64,000 nt of DNA from Lepisosteus oculatus (Eukaryota > Chordata > Actinopteri > Semionotiformes > Lepisosteidae): positions 14,067,817 through 14,131,816 of the forward strand of contig NC_090699.1 of NCBI RefSeq assembly GCF_040954835.1, written 5' to 3'. A program made the position numbers and the translations under genes. Below the pieces are notes generated by a model. That model was not told where the DNA came from and ran no database searches. It saw nothing but the letters and a program-made list of their open reading frames with translations. This document shows positions 47,049 through 59,925 of this stretch, piece by piece. Each line of letters begins with the position of its first letter. Positions within the stretch are counted from its first letter, which is position 1.

Positions 47049-48662
47049 ATGGAGTCGGGGGCTGTCAGTGATTCCCACAGTCTCAGTCTGCCAGGGCCTG
47101 GGTGTAGTACAGAGTGTCTTCATCTGAACACTGCAGAGAGGCTCAGTGGGCCAGAGTCTGCCACTGAACAGGGATATAAAGAAGAGGAGCTGAACGAGCT
47201 TGATTCTGGTGGTGTTACAGGACACGACTGTAAGCCCTTGCCGATTCACAGTACAGAGCAGCACACTGAACTGCAGTCGGTTCCTGCTGGGAATGAGCTC
47301 CATGGGTCTTGTATTGGATCCCTCTACATAAAACCAGAACTTGATGGTCTGGATTGTGTCCATATTAAAGAGGAGATCGAGCTGAAGTTTGAAGAGAACA
47401 CAGCTGAGTTCTATCACACCCAGCAGGGACAGAGCAGGGGAGAGTGTGCAGCAGAGGAGCAGCAACAGAGTCAGAGGATCAAAAAGACCGATGCTCAGGA
47501 GTTCCCAATTCTGCGTCCTTGTTTAGTGAGGTTGCAGAGACTACCGCTACAGCAGCAGGTCACAACCCCCAGTATCCTCACCCCACTGTCTGTGACTGAG
47601 GACACTGCTGAGGCCAGTTCAGGAGCTGACAGTCAAGACAGCCTCACAGCAGCACAACTCACTCACATAGGAGAGAGACTCTTGAGCTGTAATCAGTGTG
47701 GCGGGAGCTGTAGTCTCTCCAACAATTCGCCAAACCGCCAGCAGACTCACGCAGGCGAGAGACCGTTCAAATGCGTCCACTGTGGAAAGACGTTCATTTG
47801 TTCGAGCAGCTTAAAAAAGCACCTGCGGATCCACACGGGCGAGCGGCCCTACAGCTGCGGCGACTGCGGCAGGAGCTTCATTCAGCTCTGCAACCTGAAG
47901 AAGCACCAGCGCGTCCACACCGGCGAGCGGCCCTACAGCTGCGGCGACTGCGGCAGGAGCTTCGCCTGCTCCAGCAGCCTGCGGCGGCACCAGCGGACCC
48001 ACCCGGGGGGGAGACCCGCCGGCCAGATGGGCGACGGCGCGGCGGGGGGGCCCTTGGCGGGTCACAGCTGCCCCCAGTGCGGCAGGACCTTCAGCTGCTC
48101 CAGCCACCTGCGGCGGCACCAGCAGAGCCACACGGGCGAGAAGCCCTTCAGCTGTGACGAGTGCGGCAGGAGCTTCAGCCGCCCGAGCAGCTTGAAGGCG
48201 CACCAGCACGTCCACACGGGGGAGCGGCCCTTCGGCTGCGACGAGTGTGGCAGGAGGTTCAGCTACTCGGGCGACCTGAAGAAGCACCGCAGGACCCACA
48301 CCGGCGAGCGGCCCTACGGCTGCCCTCAGTGTGGGAAGAGCTTCAGCTGCTCCAGCACCCTGAAGAAGCACGAGCAGACCCACACGGGCCGGAGGCCCTG
48401 CACCTGCCCCCAGTGCGGGAAGAGCTTCAGCCGCTCGGGCTTGAGGATTCACCTGCGGGCGCACACCGGGGAGCGGCCCTACACCTGCGCCCGGTGCGGG
48501 AAGAGCTTCGCTCAGCTCATCACCCTGAAGAAGCACCAGCAGGTTCACGCAGGGGACCGACCCTACAGCTGCGACGAGTGCGGGAGGAGCTTCAGACATG
48601 TTAGCGGTTTACGAGGGCACCGGCGGGTTCACGCGGGCGAGCGGCCGCTCAGCTGCACCTAG
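47049..48662 (+). CDS. C2H2 zinc-finger protein B, intact, 10 fingers
   Basis: From ATG ([11 protein letters not shown]) the frame encodes 537 residues in one exon whose acceptor is at 46,851. The N-terminal ~250 residues are acidic ([22 protein letters not shown]). One degenerate finger ([15 protein letters not shown], a His replaced) precedes ten C2H2 fingers, most with CxxC-x12-HxxxH spacing and TGERPY/F linkers. A Gly/Pro-rich insert lies between fingers 3 and 4; finger 8 is one residue short between Cys and His ([20 protein letters not shown]). The protein ends RPLSCT. It is probably a nuclear DNA-binding transcription regulator. It is the intact partner of gene A in a segmental duplication. 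No KRAB or SCAN domain was recognised. Confidence 0.88.
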   Translation: MESGAVSDSHSLSLPGPGCSTECLHLNTAERLSGPESATEQGYKEEELNELDSGGVTGHDCKPLPIHSTEQHTELQSVPAGNELHGSCIGSLYIKPELDGLDCVHIKEEIELKFEENTAEFYHTQQGQSRGECAAEEQQQSQRIKKTDAQEFPILRPCLVRLQRLPLQQQVTTPSILTPLSVTEDTAEASSGADSQDSLTAAQLTHIGERLLSCNQCGGSCSLSNNSPNRQQTHAGERPFKCVHCGKTFICSSSLKKHLRIHTGERPYSCGDCGRSFIQLCNLKKHQRVHTGERPYSCGDCGRSFACSSSLRRHQRTHPGGRPAGQMGDGAAGGPLAGHSCPQCGRTFSCSSHLRRHQQSHTGEKPFSCDECGRSFSRPSSLKAHQHVHTGERPFGCDECGRRFSYSGDLKKHRRTHTGERPYGCPQCGKSFSCSSTLKKHEQTHTGRRPCTCPQCGKSFSRSGLRIHLRAHTGERPYTCARCGKSFAQLITLKKHQQVHAGDRPYSCDECGRSFRHVSGLRGHRRVHAGERPLSCT

Positions 48663-49039
48663 CGGGCTCGGAGCGCCAGTGTAGATCCACGTCGCCGTGT
48701 GTCTGCCACAGACCTGCTCTAACACCACGATCCTACATGCTCTTCTGGCAGACTTACACACTTCCCCAGGATCGACACATGTCCGATTCCAGCTCGCATC
48801 CAAAAAGAACTGGAATTTGTCCTTTTGGAATCAATGTCTTGTCTAATAAGGCATGAGACTGCTTGCTGGAGCTTTGAGACGGATCATTACGGACAGAATT
48901 CCAAAGATATTGCCAGACTGAGATCAGGAAAATCTTTTCTGATGCCTTTTCCTGCTGCTTGCTCGTATGAGTCAGAAACTCCGTCACCGACAGCCCAATT
49001 TCAGAAGCAGCATTGAAGCTAACAAACGCTAAAAGCACT

Positions 49040-52000
49040 AGATAGATACTTTATTAATCCCCTGAGGGAAATTGCAGTGCAACAGCAGCCAAGCACAGTC
49101 AACACAGTACAGTGTCATGTAATAATACAATAATACAACAGTACAATACAGTAAGCACAGGCAGTGAGAAGTGCAATAAAATGTAGTATAGAGAATTGCA
49201 CACAGTACAGAATATACAAAAACAAACCAGAGTGTAAAGTACACAAGAAGATGTATTGCACAGTATAAATATATTGCACATTATCCACAAGCATATATTG
49301 CACACCAGTTGTAAACAGAAAACCAGCTGTAAACAGAGGATTCAGGTTTAGTCCCAAAACAGGTCAGTGTTGCCCTCCCCAGACACACAGTGGACGAGTT
49401 GTAAAGTCTTATGGCAGAAGGCAAGAATGACCTGCTGTAGCGCTGCCTGTCGCACCGTGGATGGATCAGCCTATTGCTGAACGTGCTCTTCATTCTCACA
49501 AGCATGTCATAAAGGGGATGGGAGACGTTTTCCATGATGGTCATTAATTTGGACACCATTCTCTTCTCAGCCACTACCTCCAGGGGGTCCAGGTCAAACC
49601 CAATGACAGAACTTGCTCTTTGATGAGCTTGTTCAACCTGTTGGCTCTAGTCCCAAAGCCCCAGCACACCACCGCGTTGAAATTAGCACTCACTACAACA
49701 AACTGATACACATATGTAGAACATATGTAGAATCTTACTACATACATTGAAGGACCTGAGCTTCCTCAAGAAGTAAAGTCGGCTCTGACCATGTAGATGG
49801 CCTCAGTGTTCTTAGTCCATTCCAGTCTATCGTCGGTGTGCACTCCCAGGTACTTGTGTGAATCAACTATCTCCGTGCCACTCCCATGGATGCAGACAGA
49901 ATTAGGTTGGACCCTCTTCCTCCTGAAGTCTATCACCAACTCCTTAGTCTTTGCCATGTTTCCCCACACCACTCCACAAAGCTGTTAATCTGTACTCTGC
50001 CTCCTGCCCACCCTTGATACATCCCACAATTGCAGAGTCGTCTGAGTATGTCTGCAGGTGGCATGACTTTGAGTTGTACTTAAAGTCCGAAGTATAGAGG
50101 GTGAAGAGGAACGGAGAAAGAACTGTCCCCTGAGGAGCCCCTGTATTACTCACTACCTGTTCAGACACACAGTTCTGCAGTCTCACAAACTGCTACTTGC
50201 ATCTCCTCCAGCTTCCTCCCTAGCCGTAAGGGCTGGATAGTATTGAAGGCACTGGAGAAGTTAGAAAACATAATCCACACAGTGCTGCCAGCCTTGTCCA
50301 GGTGGGAGTAGGCCCTTTGCAGCATGTAGATGATTGCGTCTTCCATACCAACATTCCAGTCCAGTGTCCAGTGATGAACTACCCAGGGGTCTCAAGTGGG
50401 CCAAGAGCAGCCTCTTCAGTGTCTTCATGACGTGAGAAGTCAGCGCAACTGGTCTGTAGTCATTGAGGACAGAGGGGCGCCCTTTCTTTGGTACCGAGAC
50501 CAGGCATGATGTCTTCCAGAGACTCTCTCCAGGTTGAACAGTCGCTGGAGCACTCCACTCAGCTGATCAGCACAAACCCTCAAAACCCTGGGACAGACGT
50601 TGTCTGGTCCTGTGGCCTTAGCCTGGTGGAGCCTCCTCAATTCCCTCCTCACCTGGTCAGCCTGGCCTGGGGGATGGTGCTCAGAGCGCTGTCAGTTCTG
50701 CAGGTGTTAATGGTGGAGGTGTTGGAGAATGGCAGCTCTGGGGGATGGGGGGGTGAGTAGCTGTTGGGGGTCGTAGCTGTAGGCGGCCATGATTGTGGGG
50801 GGATGGAGGAGGTGTTGGGCAGTCGCAGCTGTGAAGGGTTAGGGAGCGTGTGGCTGTGGGGGGTGGTGATCCACAGAGGGCCCCGAATCAAACCTGTTAA
50901 AGGACTGGTTCAGCCCGTTGGCCATCTCCAGGTTCCCCTCTGTTACACCTCCAGCCTGTTTGAAACCAGTGATCTCTGTCATGCTGCTCCATACATCTCT
51001 CACCCTATTCCTTTGCAGCTTGTCCTCTACCTTCCTCCTGTAGGCGTCCTTGCTCTCTCTTAACTTCTGCTTTAGTTCCCTCTGTACACGCCTGACCTCC
51101 TCCCTGTCCCCCCTCCTAAAGGCTCTCTTCTTGTCATTCAGAAGAGCCTTCAGGTCGCTGGTGATCCAGGGTTTGTCATTGGGAAAGCAGTGTACGTCTT
51201 TGGTGGGGATGGTGTTGTCAATGCAGACATTAATGTAGTCAGTGACACGGTCCACCATGCTGTCTGTGTCGTCCCCATGTGGTTCGCACAGCACATCCCA
51301 GTCGGTAACTTCCAGAGCACCACGTAGATCCTCCATAGCCTCCTAAGACCATCACCTCACAGTCCTCATGGTCGCAGGTTAGCGCTGGACAATAGGCTCG
51401 TATAGTGGTGTAAACAGGGCAAGGTTGTGATCTGATCTGCCAAGGGGGGGAAGGGCAGTGGAGCTATAAGCATCCTTAACATTAGCATATAGTAAGCCCA
51501 GTGTTTTATTTTCCCTGGTTGGGCACTTAAACTGGTGGAAAGTGGGCAGAGTGGTGGAAAGAGAAACGTGATTAAAGTCCCCTGAAATAGCCATGAAAGC
51601 GCTAGGGTGTTGCATTTGTAGCCTGGCTGTGACTGTTTGACATCACACGCTGCCTCTGTGTTTGCCGTAGGCAGAATGTAAACAATAACATTGACTTACA
51701 ATCATAAGCTCAATGCCCGGGCTACAGAAGCGCTCCTTAGCATGAATATGTCCAGGATTACACCATCTGTTGTTAACAAGCACCGCGAGACCCACTCCTT
51801 TCCTCTTAATTCTCTCCGTGGTGTTTCTGTCCCTCCACGTCGTCTGAAAGCCACCGATGGTAACGTTCGAGTCCGGAATATGTTCTTGCAGCCATGTCTC
51901 GGTGAAACACATGATACTGAATTCTCTGTACTCCCTCTGACTCCTCACCAACGCCCCCAGCTCGTCCATCTTGTTCGCGAGGGACCTCACGTTCCCCATA

Positions 52001-52390
52001 ATGATCGAAGGAAGATGGGGCTTAAATCTCCTTCTCTTCGTCTTTCGCGTCGCACCGGCCCTGCAGCCTCGGCGTTTCCTCCTCAACTCCTCCGGAACTG
52101 ATGGCTTCTCCCCGGGGAGTGGAGTCGGACGCACTCGCACGATCGGCTGCTCACACGTGTAAACAGTGCCTCTGCAGCCGTCGGCATAGCAACCCGAAGT
52201 ACACAGTGGTCCGAGTAACAGAAAAAACAAGAAGTATCTCGGCTCCTTAATATCCCTCATATTGTGATTGAAAAGCTAATTGCCGGCAAAAAAAATAAGA
52301 AAGAAGAACGCTAACACTAACTACAACAGAAACGAAAGACACAGAGCTGCTGTAACAGGCTGCCACTAGCACAGCGCCATCTTGGGAGAG
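49040..52390 (-). mobile_element. Near full-length CR1/L2-like LINE in the 3' flank of gene B
   Basis: On the minus strand the 5' end is near CTCCCAAGATGGCGCTGTGC (about 52,390) and the 3' end is AATAAAGTATCTATCTAG at 49,040. A 52,260-51,643 frame holds a basic N-terminus and the endonuclease start (NVRSLANKMDELGAL, CFTETWLQEHIPD). SGDFNH and GRSDHNLALF follow at 51,615-51,379, then the linker (51,336-50,839) and reverse transcriptase. Motif C is YSDDSAIVG (intact), but motif A reads FSNFSSAFNT with Asn for the catalytic Asp (codon at 50,262-50,260). Several frameshifts break the frame. The element is absent from the 3' flank of gene A, so it inserted after the A/B duplication. Confidence 0.88.
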
Positions 52391-53430
52391 AATCCCAACA
52401 CTACTCTACAAACACTACAATGGATTTCCCTGAACTTTGCTCAAAATTATTTCCTAAAATATAAACAAAACCCAAATTTCATGTTAATGTTGTTGTTTTC
52501 ACCCAGCCACATCAGTCTCTGAGCTGTGCAGGAACCAAGAGAGATACCATCTCTGATCTTAAATCTTAAATCTGCTTTTTTTCCCTGTTTCTCGACATGG
52601 AAGTAATCTGTACTTCTTTCTATGTAAATGAAATGTTTTTATCTTAATCATGGTTAAAGATGTATAATATAGTAGCAATATATTAGTGGTAATACATATG
52701 TTAATTGCTTTTGGTGTTACCTTAGTGAACTGCACGCTTAGTGCGGTTTCTACACAGTTTTCAGCAGGATATGGGACACTATAGTGGTGGATCTGGGTGG
52801 GATTTATCCACATTTTATACCTTCTGAACATGAACTATGCAGTCTGTGTAGATTTGGTAACTTTTTTCTGAATTGTTTCCAAAAAACAAAGTGCAATTTT
52901 GTTTGTCATTTTTTTACATTTTTGAAAATCATTAAATGGTTTAACAAGATCGTTTACAATAACTTCACTGTGGCGTAAATTGGTTTTTATTGATTAGAGG
53001 TAGAAATGTCAAGCACTACTGTTTTGTGATTGGCTCATGGAAGTTAGGTGAGCCAATCAGAATCTGATGTGTACGCATTGCTCTTCCTGGTGAACCCATG
53101 TGTCCGCACTGACTTTGTGCAGTAGCCTTGTCATCAGTCCTGTGGTGAAGAAGTGCTTTACTTGACATTGTCACAGAAAATAACATAAATATATATAAAA
53201 TATAAAATAAAATGATCACCACTGATGCTGCCTCCACATTTGGTTCATCACTAAAGGTAGGTACTTTTAAAATTTTCGCACTGCGTCTGTACAGATTGTG
53301 ACATCGTGCACAGAGAATACACACGATCGAGCCCCTGGAGGAAGGTCAGGAAATCTGCCACTCTTCTGATGCCCAACCACAGACTGTATTGATTTTTAAA
53401 ACCAGGGCTTAATTCATCAGTCAGTGCATT
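52391..53430 (+). other. 3' flank of gene B beyond the LINE
   Basis: Continues the homology to 41,890-42,860 behind gene A. The poly(A) signal position is mutated to AATGAA near 52,622. No gene is seen. Confidence 0.55.
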
Positions 53431-53463
53431 GATATAGCAGACGAGGTTATGTGAAAGTTGGAT

Positions 53464-53784
53464 GGCCGGAAGCCCACCTACCAGCGAGTCCAGGAGTGGC
53501 TCGACGGCACAGGCTTCACAACGGCGTCCTGACCATCTGGGTCCGGGGCTGGGAGCGCCTGGCCCCGTTACCCGCCTTTAAATCCCCCGACTCTATTCTG
53601 GATTTCCCTACGGACCCCCTTTGGGCTTTCGCCTGGACCATGCCCCCCCGAGCACCAGCGCACCGTCGACACGCCCCCCTGTTCGTCTACCAGCCCCGCT
53701 CCTAGTCCTCTCTCCCCCGTGTTTGTCTCACTCCCTCCCGGATTCTGCCGCCTGCATGGGGTCCTGAAAAACGCTTCGTCACAG
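53464..53784 (+). mobile_element. 5'-truncated LTR-like fragment
   Basis: Shares the 3' layout of the LTR family at 1,040-1,512 and 20,913-21,374: CTGGCCCCGTTA, CTCTATTCTGGATTTCCC, ACCAGCGCACC, GACACGCCCCCCTG, CATGGGGTCCTGAAAAACG, and the end CTTCGTCACA. Confidence 0.5.
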
Positions 53785-55039
53785 ATATTGCATGACCGGG
53801 CAGATATCGCAAGTCCGGATTTGAGTGCAAAGAAACCAAAGTATGTTCTATGTGTCGTAGAATGAAAAAGGTTGTTCCGAAAATCAACAATACATCTGGT
53901 TAAAAATCAATGAGCGGACAACTGCCAAACTGTTAAGAATTAATGTGGGAAGGGATTAAAAAAGCTCTTGAAGCTATTCTGAAGAATGTAAAGAATAGGG
54001 TATATAACTCATCAAAACTGATCAGTTTTGACGATTCCACACAAAGATGAAGGGATGTCCCTCAATATCGGAAGATATTACTAACACAAAAGAATGTGAA
54101 TTAGAGGATGACAATTACTTATGAAAACTCATTATGGTGTATGTAGTTGCAACAAGATGTTTGGAAATGATGTCACTGTTAGAGGACCTCCTGAACTGGG
54201 AAGATTGTCGGCCACACTGTGGTCTCATGAGGAACAGAGACCCAGATATATGGGACTCTGTTATAATCAGCAACCCCACACCCTCTGGATGCAGGTGACA
54301 ATGTGTGGATAGTGTTGTGGAGAAATGAAGAAACTCCACATTCATTTCATGATACAGTACTGTGCCTGCCGGAGTGAGAGAGGCTGAGGACAGTGCAGTA
54401 TGTCTATACTCACACAAAACCTGAACAAAACAGATGTGGAGGAGGTGGGACTGATACACAAAGCAGCAGAAATGCTGGAGGCCTTTCAGAGGGGTTAATA
54501 TGATGGAGATTTCTAATTGCACCCAATACAACTGACATCCGCAATAGCACCAACGTGTGTATCCAAGATCATACCAATTATATATTTGTGATGGAAATGT
54601 CCAAATTTTTCTCAAGATGGCTAAAACCGTAACTGCTCCATGTAGATTACTAAGGTGTTCTTTTTGTACAACTTCAAAAATTGTCCACAAAACTGTGACT
54701 GGGGTCCTAGTTCCTGACCTGGCTTTGCAGAGTTGTGAAGAGACACCACACAAATAGCAGAAAGGCGGGACAGCAGCATCACGAATAGCCACTGGAATAA
54801 AAGGAGAATGCGGACTCTTAAACCCCCGTTCATGGGAATAACAAGCCTGGGCTCAGACCATAAAACCACCTGTACCACTGCCGCACTTCAGGGCACTGAG
54901 GGAAATACACCCCTTGTGTGTCTCCTTCAGTGTTCTGCAGAAGTGGCCATTTTCATTGCAATTAAATTCACCTCGAACCTTAACGGGCTGTGCTGTGATA
55001 CTCCTTGCATCCCTACAGTGTCGGCAGCTGAAGGAAGGG
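53785..55039. other. Intergenic DNA, nothing recognised
   Basis: No repeat family or conserved exon was recognised. A 225-codon minus-strand open frame at 54,115-54,792 has a composition unlike a protein (Cys-, His- and Ser-rich, no motif) and no counterpart elsewhere in the window. Confidence 0.35.
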
Positions 55040-56057
55040 GAAGAGAGCTGTGATGAGATTATCTGTAAGTGATCCGGCTGAGTGCTTGTGTCCCGTCAAA
55101 CAGGGTGACAGACTCATTGGCAAGGTGTAAAGAAAGCCTAATGATCTAAATGTAGACTGAGTTAGTTCAATTGCGAGTTACAATAGTGCACATTGAATAG
55201 ATAAAGAGATTAATGAAGGTGAACTTAAAGTTGCTTATTACTGTGTGTCCCTAACCTTTTTTATCTTTCAACACACAGCTGGGATACATGAAAAAAATAA
55301 CCCTGACAATGTTTGCACAATTCAGACATGTTCTTCATTATTCCAGTGGCCTCTGTACAGACATCAGGAATTCCGAATAGGAGCTGGAGAAGAAGCCTTT
55401 CTAATACAGTTTCTAGTCTGGGTCCAGTTTAATCACCTCATGCGGCTGAGTTCTTCTGCCTTGAATGTCACAAGGGCTCTGTATTCACCCACACGCCTGT
55501 GATAAAATATCACACTTACTGTCAGGACAATCTGGTGTTGGTACAGTAACTGTGAACAAACTGTATGTAGGCACCTTCTGTACCAAGATTGTTACAGAAA
55601 ACATACAGATGTTATAACAATGGAGTGTGTTAGGTATTCTGGGTGCACTGCGAGTCCATTTTACACATTTTGCTGACACATAGATAAAAAGCCAACTTTG
55701 TCTAAGTACTATATATTGTGCAAGAATTACCACACTCACACACACACCCAGTGCATAATGACAGATCATCAGGATGGACCCCCACCACCCTCGGACACGC
55801 ACACACACACATGCAGTGCACAATGACAGATCATCAAAAAGAACCACAACCACCCTCATAAACACACACACCCAGTGCGAAATGACACATGCAGCAGCCC
55901 AGTGTCGAAACACAAAAATGCACATGAACAATTTTATTCTGAAACATCAGTGTCAAAATATTGCCATATCAACTGTGGGACTTTCTGGGTATTTGGGGAG
56001 GGGGGATGGAACAGTTATAATCAGCTCTGCTCTCTCCCTCTTCACTTTCACTCCAAG
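55040..56057 (+). other. Duplicated upstream block of ENDOD1-like copy 3
   Basis: Reverse-complement homolog of 19,486-20,400. It is the outer part of the duplication unit that contains copy 3. It is interrupted by the CA-rich tandem repeat at 55,735-55,895. No gene is seen. Confidence 0.45.
55735..55895. repeat. CA-rich tandem repeat, ~65-bp unit
   Basis: About 2.5 units, each with (CA)n, CAGTGCATAATGACAGATCA and a CCACCCTC segment. It is not present in the homologous blocks of copies 1 and 2. Confidence 0.7.
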
Positions 56058-56131
56058 AGAGCTTTGGAACAAGTGTTAAAAAAATATTAAATAGAAATTC
56101 CCCACAAGAAAGAGAATTCAGGAGCAAACAG
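56058..56131 (+). other. Candidate upstream exon of copy 3 (diverged)
   Basis: 74-bp counterpart of 8,819-8,896. The acceptor (CACTCCAAG) is weaker, but the donor AACAG|GTAAGTCAG is an excellent consensus. It lies about 0.64 kb upstream of coding exon 1; the AT minisatellite between them is short here. Confidence 0.4.
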
Positions 56132-56159
56132 GTAAGTCAGTTTTATCAACAATATGATT

Positions 56160-56320
56160 ACAATAATCAACCGATCATTTATATACTGTAATACAGTTAA
56201 TATATTGTAACTCTGACATGAATACCTCACATTAATATACTGTAATACTGTTAATATTCTGTAATACTGATAGGAATCCCTCAACATTAGTGTGCTGTAA
56301 TACTGACATACATGAATTAT
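56160..56320. repeat. AT minisatellite remnant upstream of copy 3
   Basis: About three units of the ~50-bp family (TATATACTGTAATACAG, GACATGAATACCTCACATTA), in inverse orientation to those of copies 1 and 2, as expected from the gene's orientation. Confidence 0.8.
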
Positions 56321-56773
56321 CTTTGTGAATTAATATCCTGTACCGAGGCCTGGTATCACTGCATGTTTTCACTATCAGTATCCTCTGATCTGATTTATTG
56401 TGCTCTACCCAGTGTGGGGACGGTTACTCATGAAAGTAATCTATTACAGTAATAAGTTGCTTTATTAATACATGGTTGGGGAGTAATGATTTTAACAGTT
56501 ATACAGTAAGTAATTTCTCATAGCTCAGTGCAGCTGAGGAGCTTCTCAGATGACTTTCTCCCCACTTCTTCCTCACACTATGAACGTGGACAGCCACTGC
56601 ACCGGATTAGGTCGAACAGTAACTTTCCCCTCGCTGGCGGTTCATGATCTGGCTCACAGGGGATTCGCAGGTCTTCTCTTCAGCAGGTTCAGAAGGGTGA
56701 CAGTGGTAGGGATCACCGGGACACACAGCGACCCGTCGCTCTGATCAGTGTCCTGCTCTTCCAGCGGGTCCTC

Positions 56774-58971
56774 ATGCAGAGAGACAGAGCCGCCGCCACC
56801 AGCATGTCCCCCTCCAGCCTCCTCCTCGCCCTGGTCTGTCTCTGTGCCCAGCCGGACCAGGCTGGGTCCAAGGTGGATCCGGGCTTCAGCAACTGCAAGG
56901 AGTTCTTCTACCATAAGACGACTCCCGAGTGGTTCACATCTGACAAAGACAGGGATATCTGCCAGAATTACGACAACATTTTCTACTTTGACACCAAGTA
57001 CGACACGGGGAGCAGGATTCCCCTCTGGTCCGCCTACAGACTCAACACGAAGTCCTGCCCCAACCAGCCAACCCGCAGACAGACCTGGTTTGTGGAGCCG
57101 CAGGTAACCTGGGGCAGCTAGTGTAGTTGCGCAGGATTTCGGGAAGGGATGAGATAGCGTACCTGTACAACAGAGCCGCTTACTGTCTCTTTACTCTCCT
57201 CTTGCTTCTGATAGATATAATACGCACAAGTCCAGATTCCTAAAACACTACTGAGCGAATCTTTATAATACCACATCTAACGCTGCAAGACAGTTCACCT
57301 CAGGTCCCTAAACAAGATGCAGATCAGAGAGCGTCCACTTGTTTCTTTTATCGTGAAGAAGAGGCACCAGATCTTGCGGCACACTCAGTCACGTCCTTTA
57401 GCAGGAAGTGATATTGCTGACTTGATGATATTGCTGATGACGTTTTGATTAATTTGGTCCATCCTCTCTCCCAAGACTCCATCACAGTCAGCTGTTGTCC
57501 TAAAATCAACTTGCCCTTGTCTCGTTCCTTCAGGGCTTTGAACGATTGTCCCATCCCTGTTTCATTTACTAAAGACAAATGTTATGTTATGTTATGTTAT
57601 AAGTTTTGTTTCTCATAACTCTTCCTCCCCCAGGTTTTCAGCAGTGACAAAGAGCCACAGATGACAAGCGAAGCAAATTCAGACTTGAGCATCGCTGATC
57701 TCAAATCGACCCAAGCCATCAACGAAGACTACCAGGACACGTCCTACGACCGCGGCCACTTGAACCCCTTTCTTTTCCAGTGCGACCAGGGCCGTACGGC
57801 CACCTTCACCCTCACCAACGCTGCTCCCATGGACCCCTGCTTCATCAGGGTGCGCTGGTACAAACTGGAGAAGGCGCTGAAGGATCAGCTGCAGAAAGAG
57901 TGCAACGATATTGAAGGTGACCCATACCTGATCACCGGCACAGTTCCGAGCCAGAACAGGAAAATCCCTGTTCAACATGAAGACGAGGAGGGAGACAGGA
58001 CCCGGGACTACGACAGAGTGTCTGTGCCCAGTCACGTCTGGACAGCTGTGTGCTGTGACCATGCTGATAAGAACAGAACATTTTCGTTTGCTTTTCTGGG
58101 TAAAAATCAAGAGGAATCACAGCTGGAGACCTTGTCAGTGGCAGAGCTGAATCTCAGACTCCCAGGTCTGTATGGAAGATCCAGAAGTATCAAACTCTTC
58201 GCTGATGACTGCAATGGCGATTCTGAAAAAAGTGGAAATATACTGGCATCAGTCAGGAGTAAAGTGCTTGATTCTTTTAAAGCCCAGATCACAGATGATG
58301 ATTCCCAAATCATCCGAGAGACCAAGAGGGCCAAGCTTGACAAGGACAAACAAGGGATCATGCAGAGCAAGCACTTGAAGGAACAAAATCTTATCCTCCT
58401 TAGTGAGGGATACTACTATCGTTTTGACAGTTTGAGGGAATGGTTCAACACTATGTCCACACTGTACAGGGAAGACAAACTGGCTTGTGTGCTCACTGCC
58501 CCCAGTGCTGTGTACAGGGAGGTGGCCCAGTCTGATGGAGGAGGTGCAACATGCTCTCTGACCAGAGACATCCAGGGCACCAGCAAGACTATCACAGCCA
58601 ATGGTTATCTCTGCAAAGCGTCTGATCAGTGTGGATATAAGGCCAATAGTTACTTCTTGTGCTACACAAATCAAGGTTACGATTACTGTTGTGTTAGTGA
58701 GTGCTCTCTGAAAGACTCACACTATCAGTGTTGGAATGGTAATAAAGATGTCCCCTGTTCCCCTCAGTACTCCACTGTTACTGTCAAGGGAACCCCATGT
58801 CGCCCCGATCAACAGTGTGCCAAGTATGGTAAAGACTATTACTGGTGCTACACTGATTACAACAACAACTGGGAATACTGCTGCTCCCCAACACACTACT
58901 GTGACGATCATGGTGACGGTTACCGATGGTGTTACACAGATGACCCTCATTCCAAAAACCAAAAATGTTAA
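56774..58971 (+). CDS. ENDOD1-like secreted nuclease-fold protein, copy 3 (2 exons)
   Basis: Exon 1 is 56,774-57,103 and exon 2 is 57,634-58,971, with donor CAG|GTAACC and acceptor CCCCCAG|GTTTTC in phase 0, for 555 residues. A signal peptide (SSLLLALVCLCA) precedes CKEFFYHKTTPEWF and ICQNYDNIFYFDTKYDTG. DRGH occupies residues 149-152; TNAAP and WYKLE (Glu189) are present, but residue 181 before RVRW is Ile, where I expect the metal-ligand Asn. EQNLILLSEGYYYRFDSLRE is present. The C-terminal Cys/Trp/Tyr-rich repeats are complete in cysteines, but repeat 1 reads YFLCYT, losing the Trp seen in the other copies. No breaks are seen. It is inverted relative to copies 1 and 2. Likely functional as a secreted protein; nuclease activity is doubtful. 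Confidence 0.87.
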
Positions 58972-58999
58972 CAAGCTTTTCTAATGGAGAGAGAGGTTA

Positions 59000-59210
59000 C
59001 TGCACTGACACAATTCTGTCTACAAATTTACTATTTGTGTGAGATTAATGCACTAACACAATTCTGTCTACAGTCAAATTCACTCTTTGTGTGAGATTAA
59101 TGCACTAACACAATTCTGTCTAGTGATATTTACTCTTTGTGTGAGATTAATGCACTAACACAATTCTGTCTACAGTTACACTCTTCCTGTCTGCGTGAGG
59201 TTACTTCAAT
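59000..59210. repeat. Minisatellite remnant 3' of copy 3
   Basis: About four units of the 52-bp family (ACACAATTCTGTCTACAG, TGTGTGAGATTAATGCACTA). In copy 2 the same array has about 15 units. Confidence 0.85.
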
Positions 59211-59470
59211 AACTCACTAACAGTGAATTGAGATGATTCTTCATACAGAAAACAAAAAGAACCAACACCCCAGCTGAACTGATCGTAATATCAACAAATG
59301 TGTGCGTGGTGGCCGGACATTCTCAGAAATGGCTTCGCCAATGACCTCTAGTTTAACAATTTCATATACATTGTATTTTCCACCAGTGACTGTCAGCTGT
59401 GTACCTGTTTCCTTGGAGTGATTCTGCACTTTTCATGTGGGGTGGTGGGGAGCCTTGTAGTTTGCCTCTC

Positions 59471-59476
59471 AATAAA
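59471..59476 (+). terminator. Poly(A) signal of copy 3
   Basis: AATAAA in CTCTCAATAAATCCTGTTCC, 500 bases past the stop, followed by a GT-rich stretch (GGTGATGCC..GGTGTC). Conserved with copy 2. Confidence 0.6.
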
Positions 59477-59925
59477 TCCTGTTCCTCGGTGATGCCAAAC
59501 TCTGGTGTCTTCCTATAAGATATGTACATGTCCATTCATGTATTTCCACTCTGTGACAGGGGGCTGAGGGGCACGAGCACGTTACGAACCCAGAAGCACA
59601 GTGCAGGAATTATTATTCTTTATTCTTTAAGTTGTGAAAACCACCATTAATCATTGCAATCCTAAGTACCAACTGTGTCAGACCCATTACATCACAAACA
59701 TAACTAATCATAACCATGCAGGAAAAGCACTCTTTAAAACCTTCATTTATTAATTAATTAACTTACTAATTAATATTCAGTCCACTGTATCAATTAAAGG
59801 CCAATTATGTCCTCTAGTGGCAGGTTGGCCACAAGCCTGCGCAATTAGAGAGCGCCAGTAATCATTTATTCTTTCCTGGCCAATCAAGAGTCCCCATTGA
59901 TCATTTATTATCATCATGATTAGAT

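Noticed and set aside
54115-54792. 225-codon minus-strand frame
   Set aside because: No recognisable domain, odd composition and no splice or duplication support; treated as chance.
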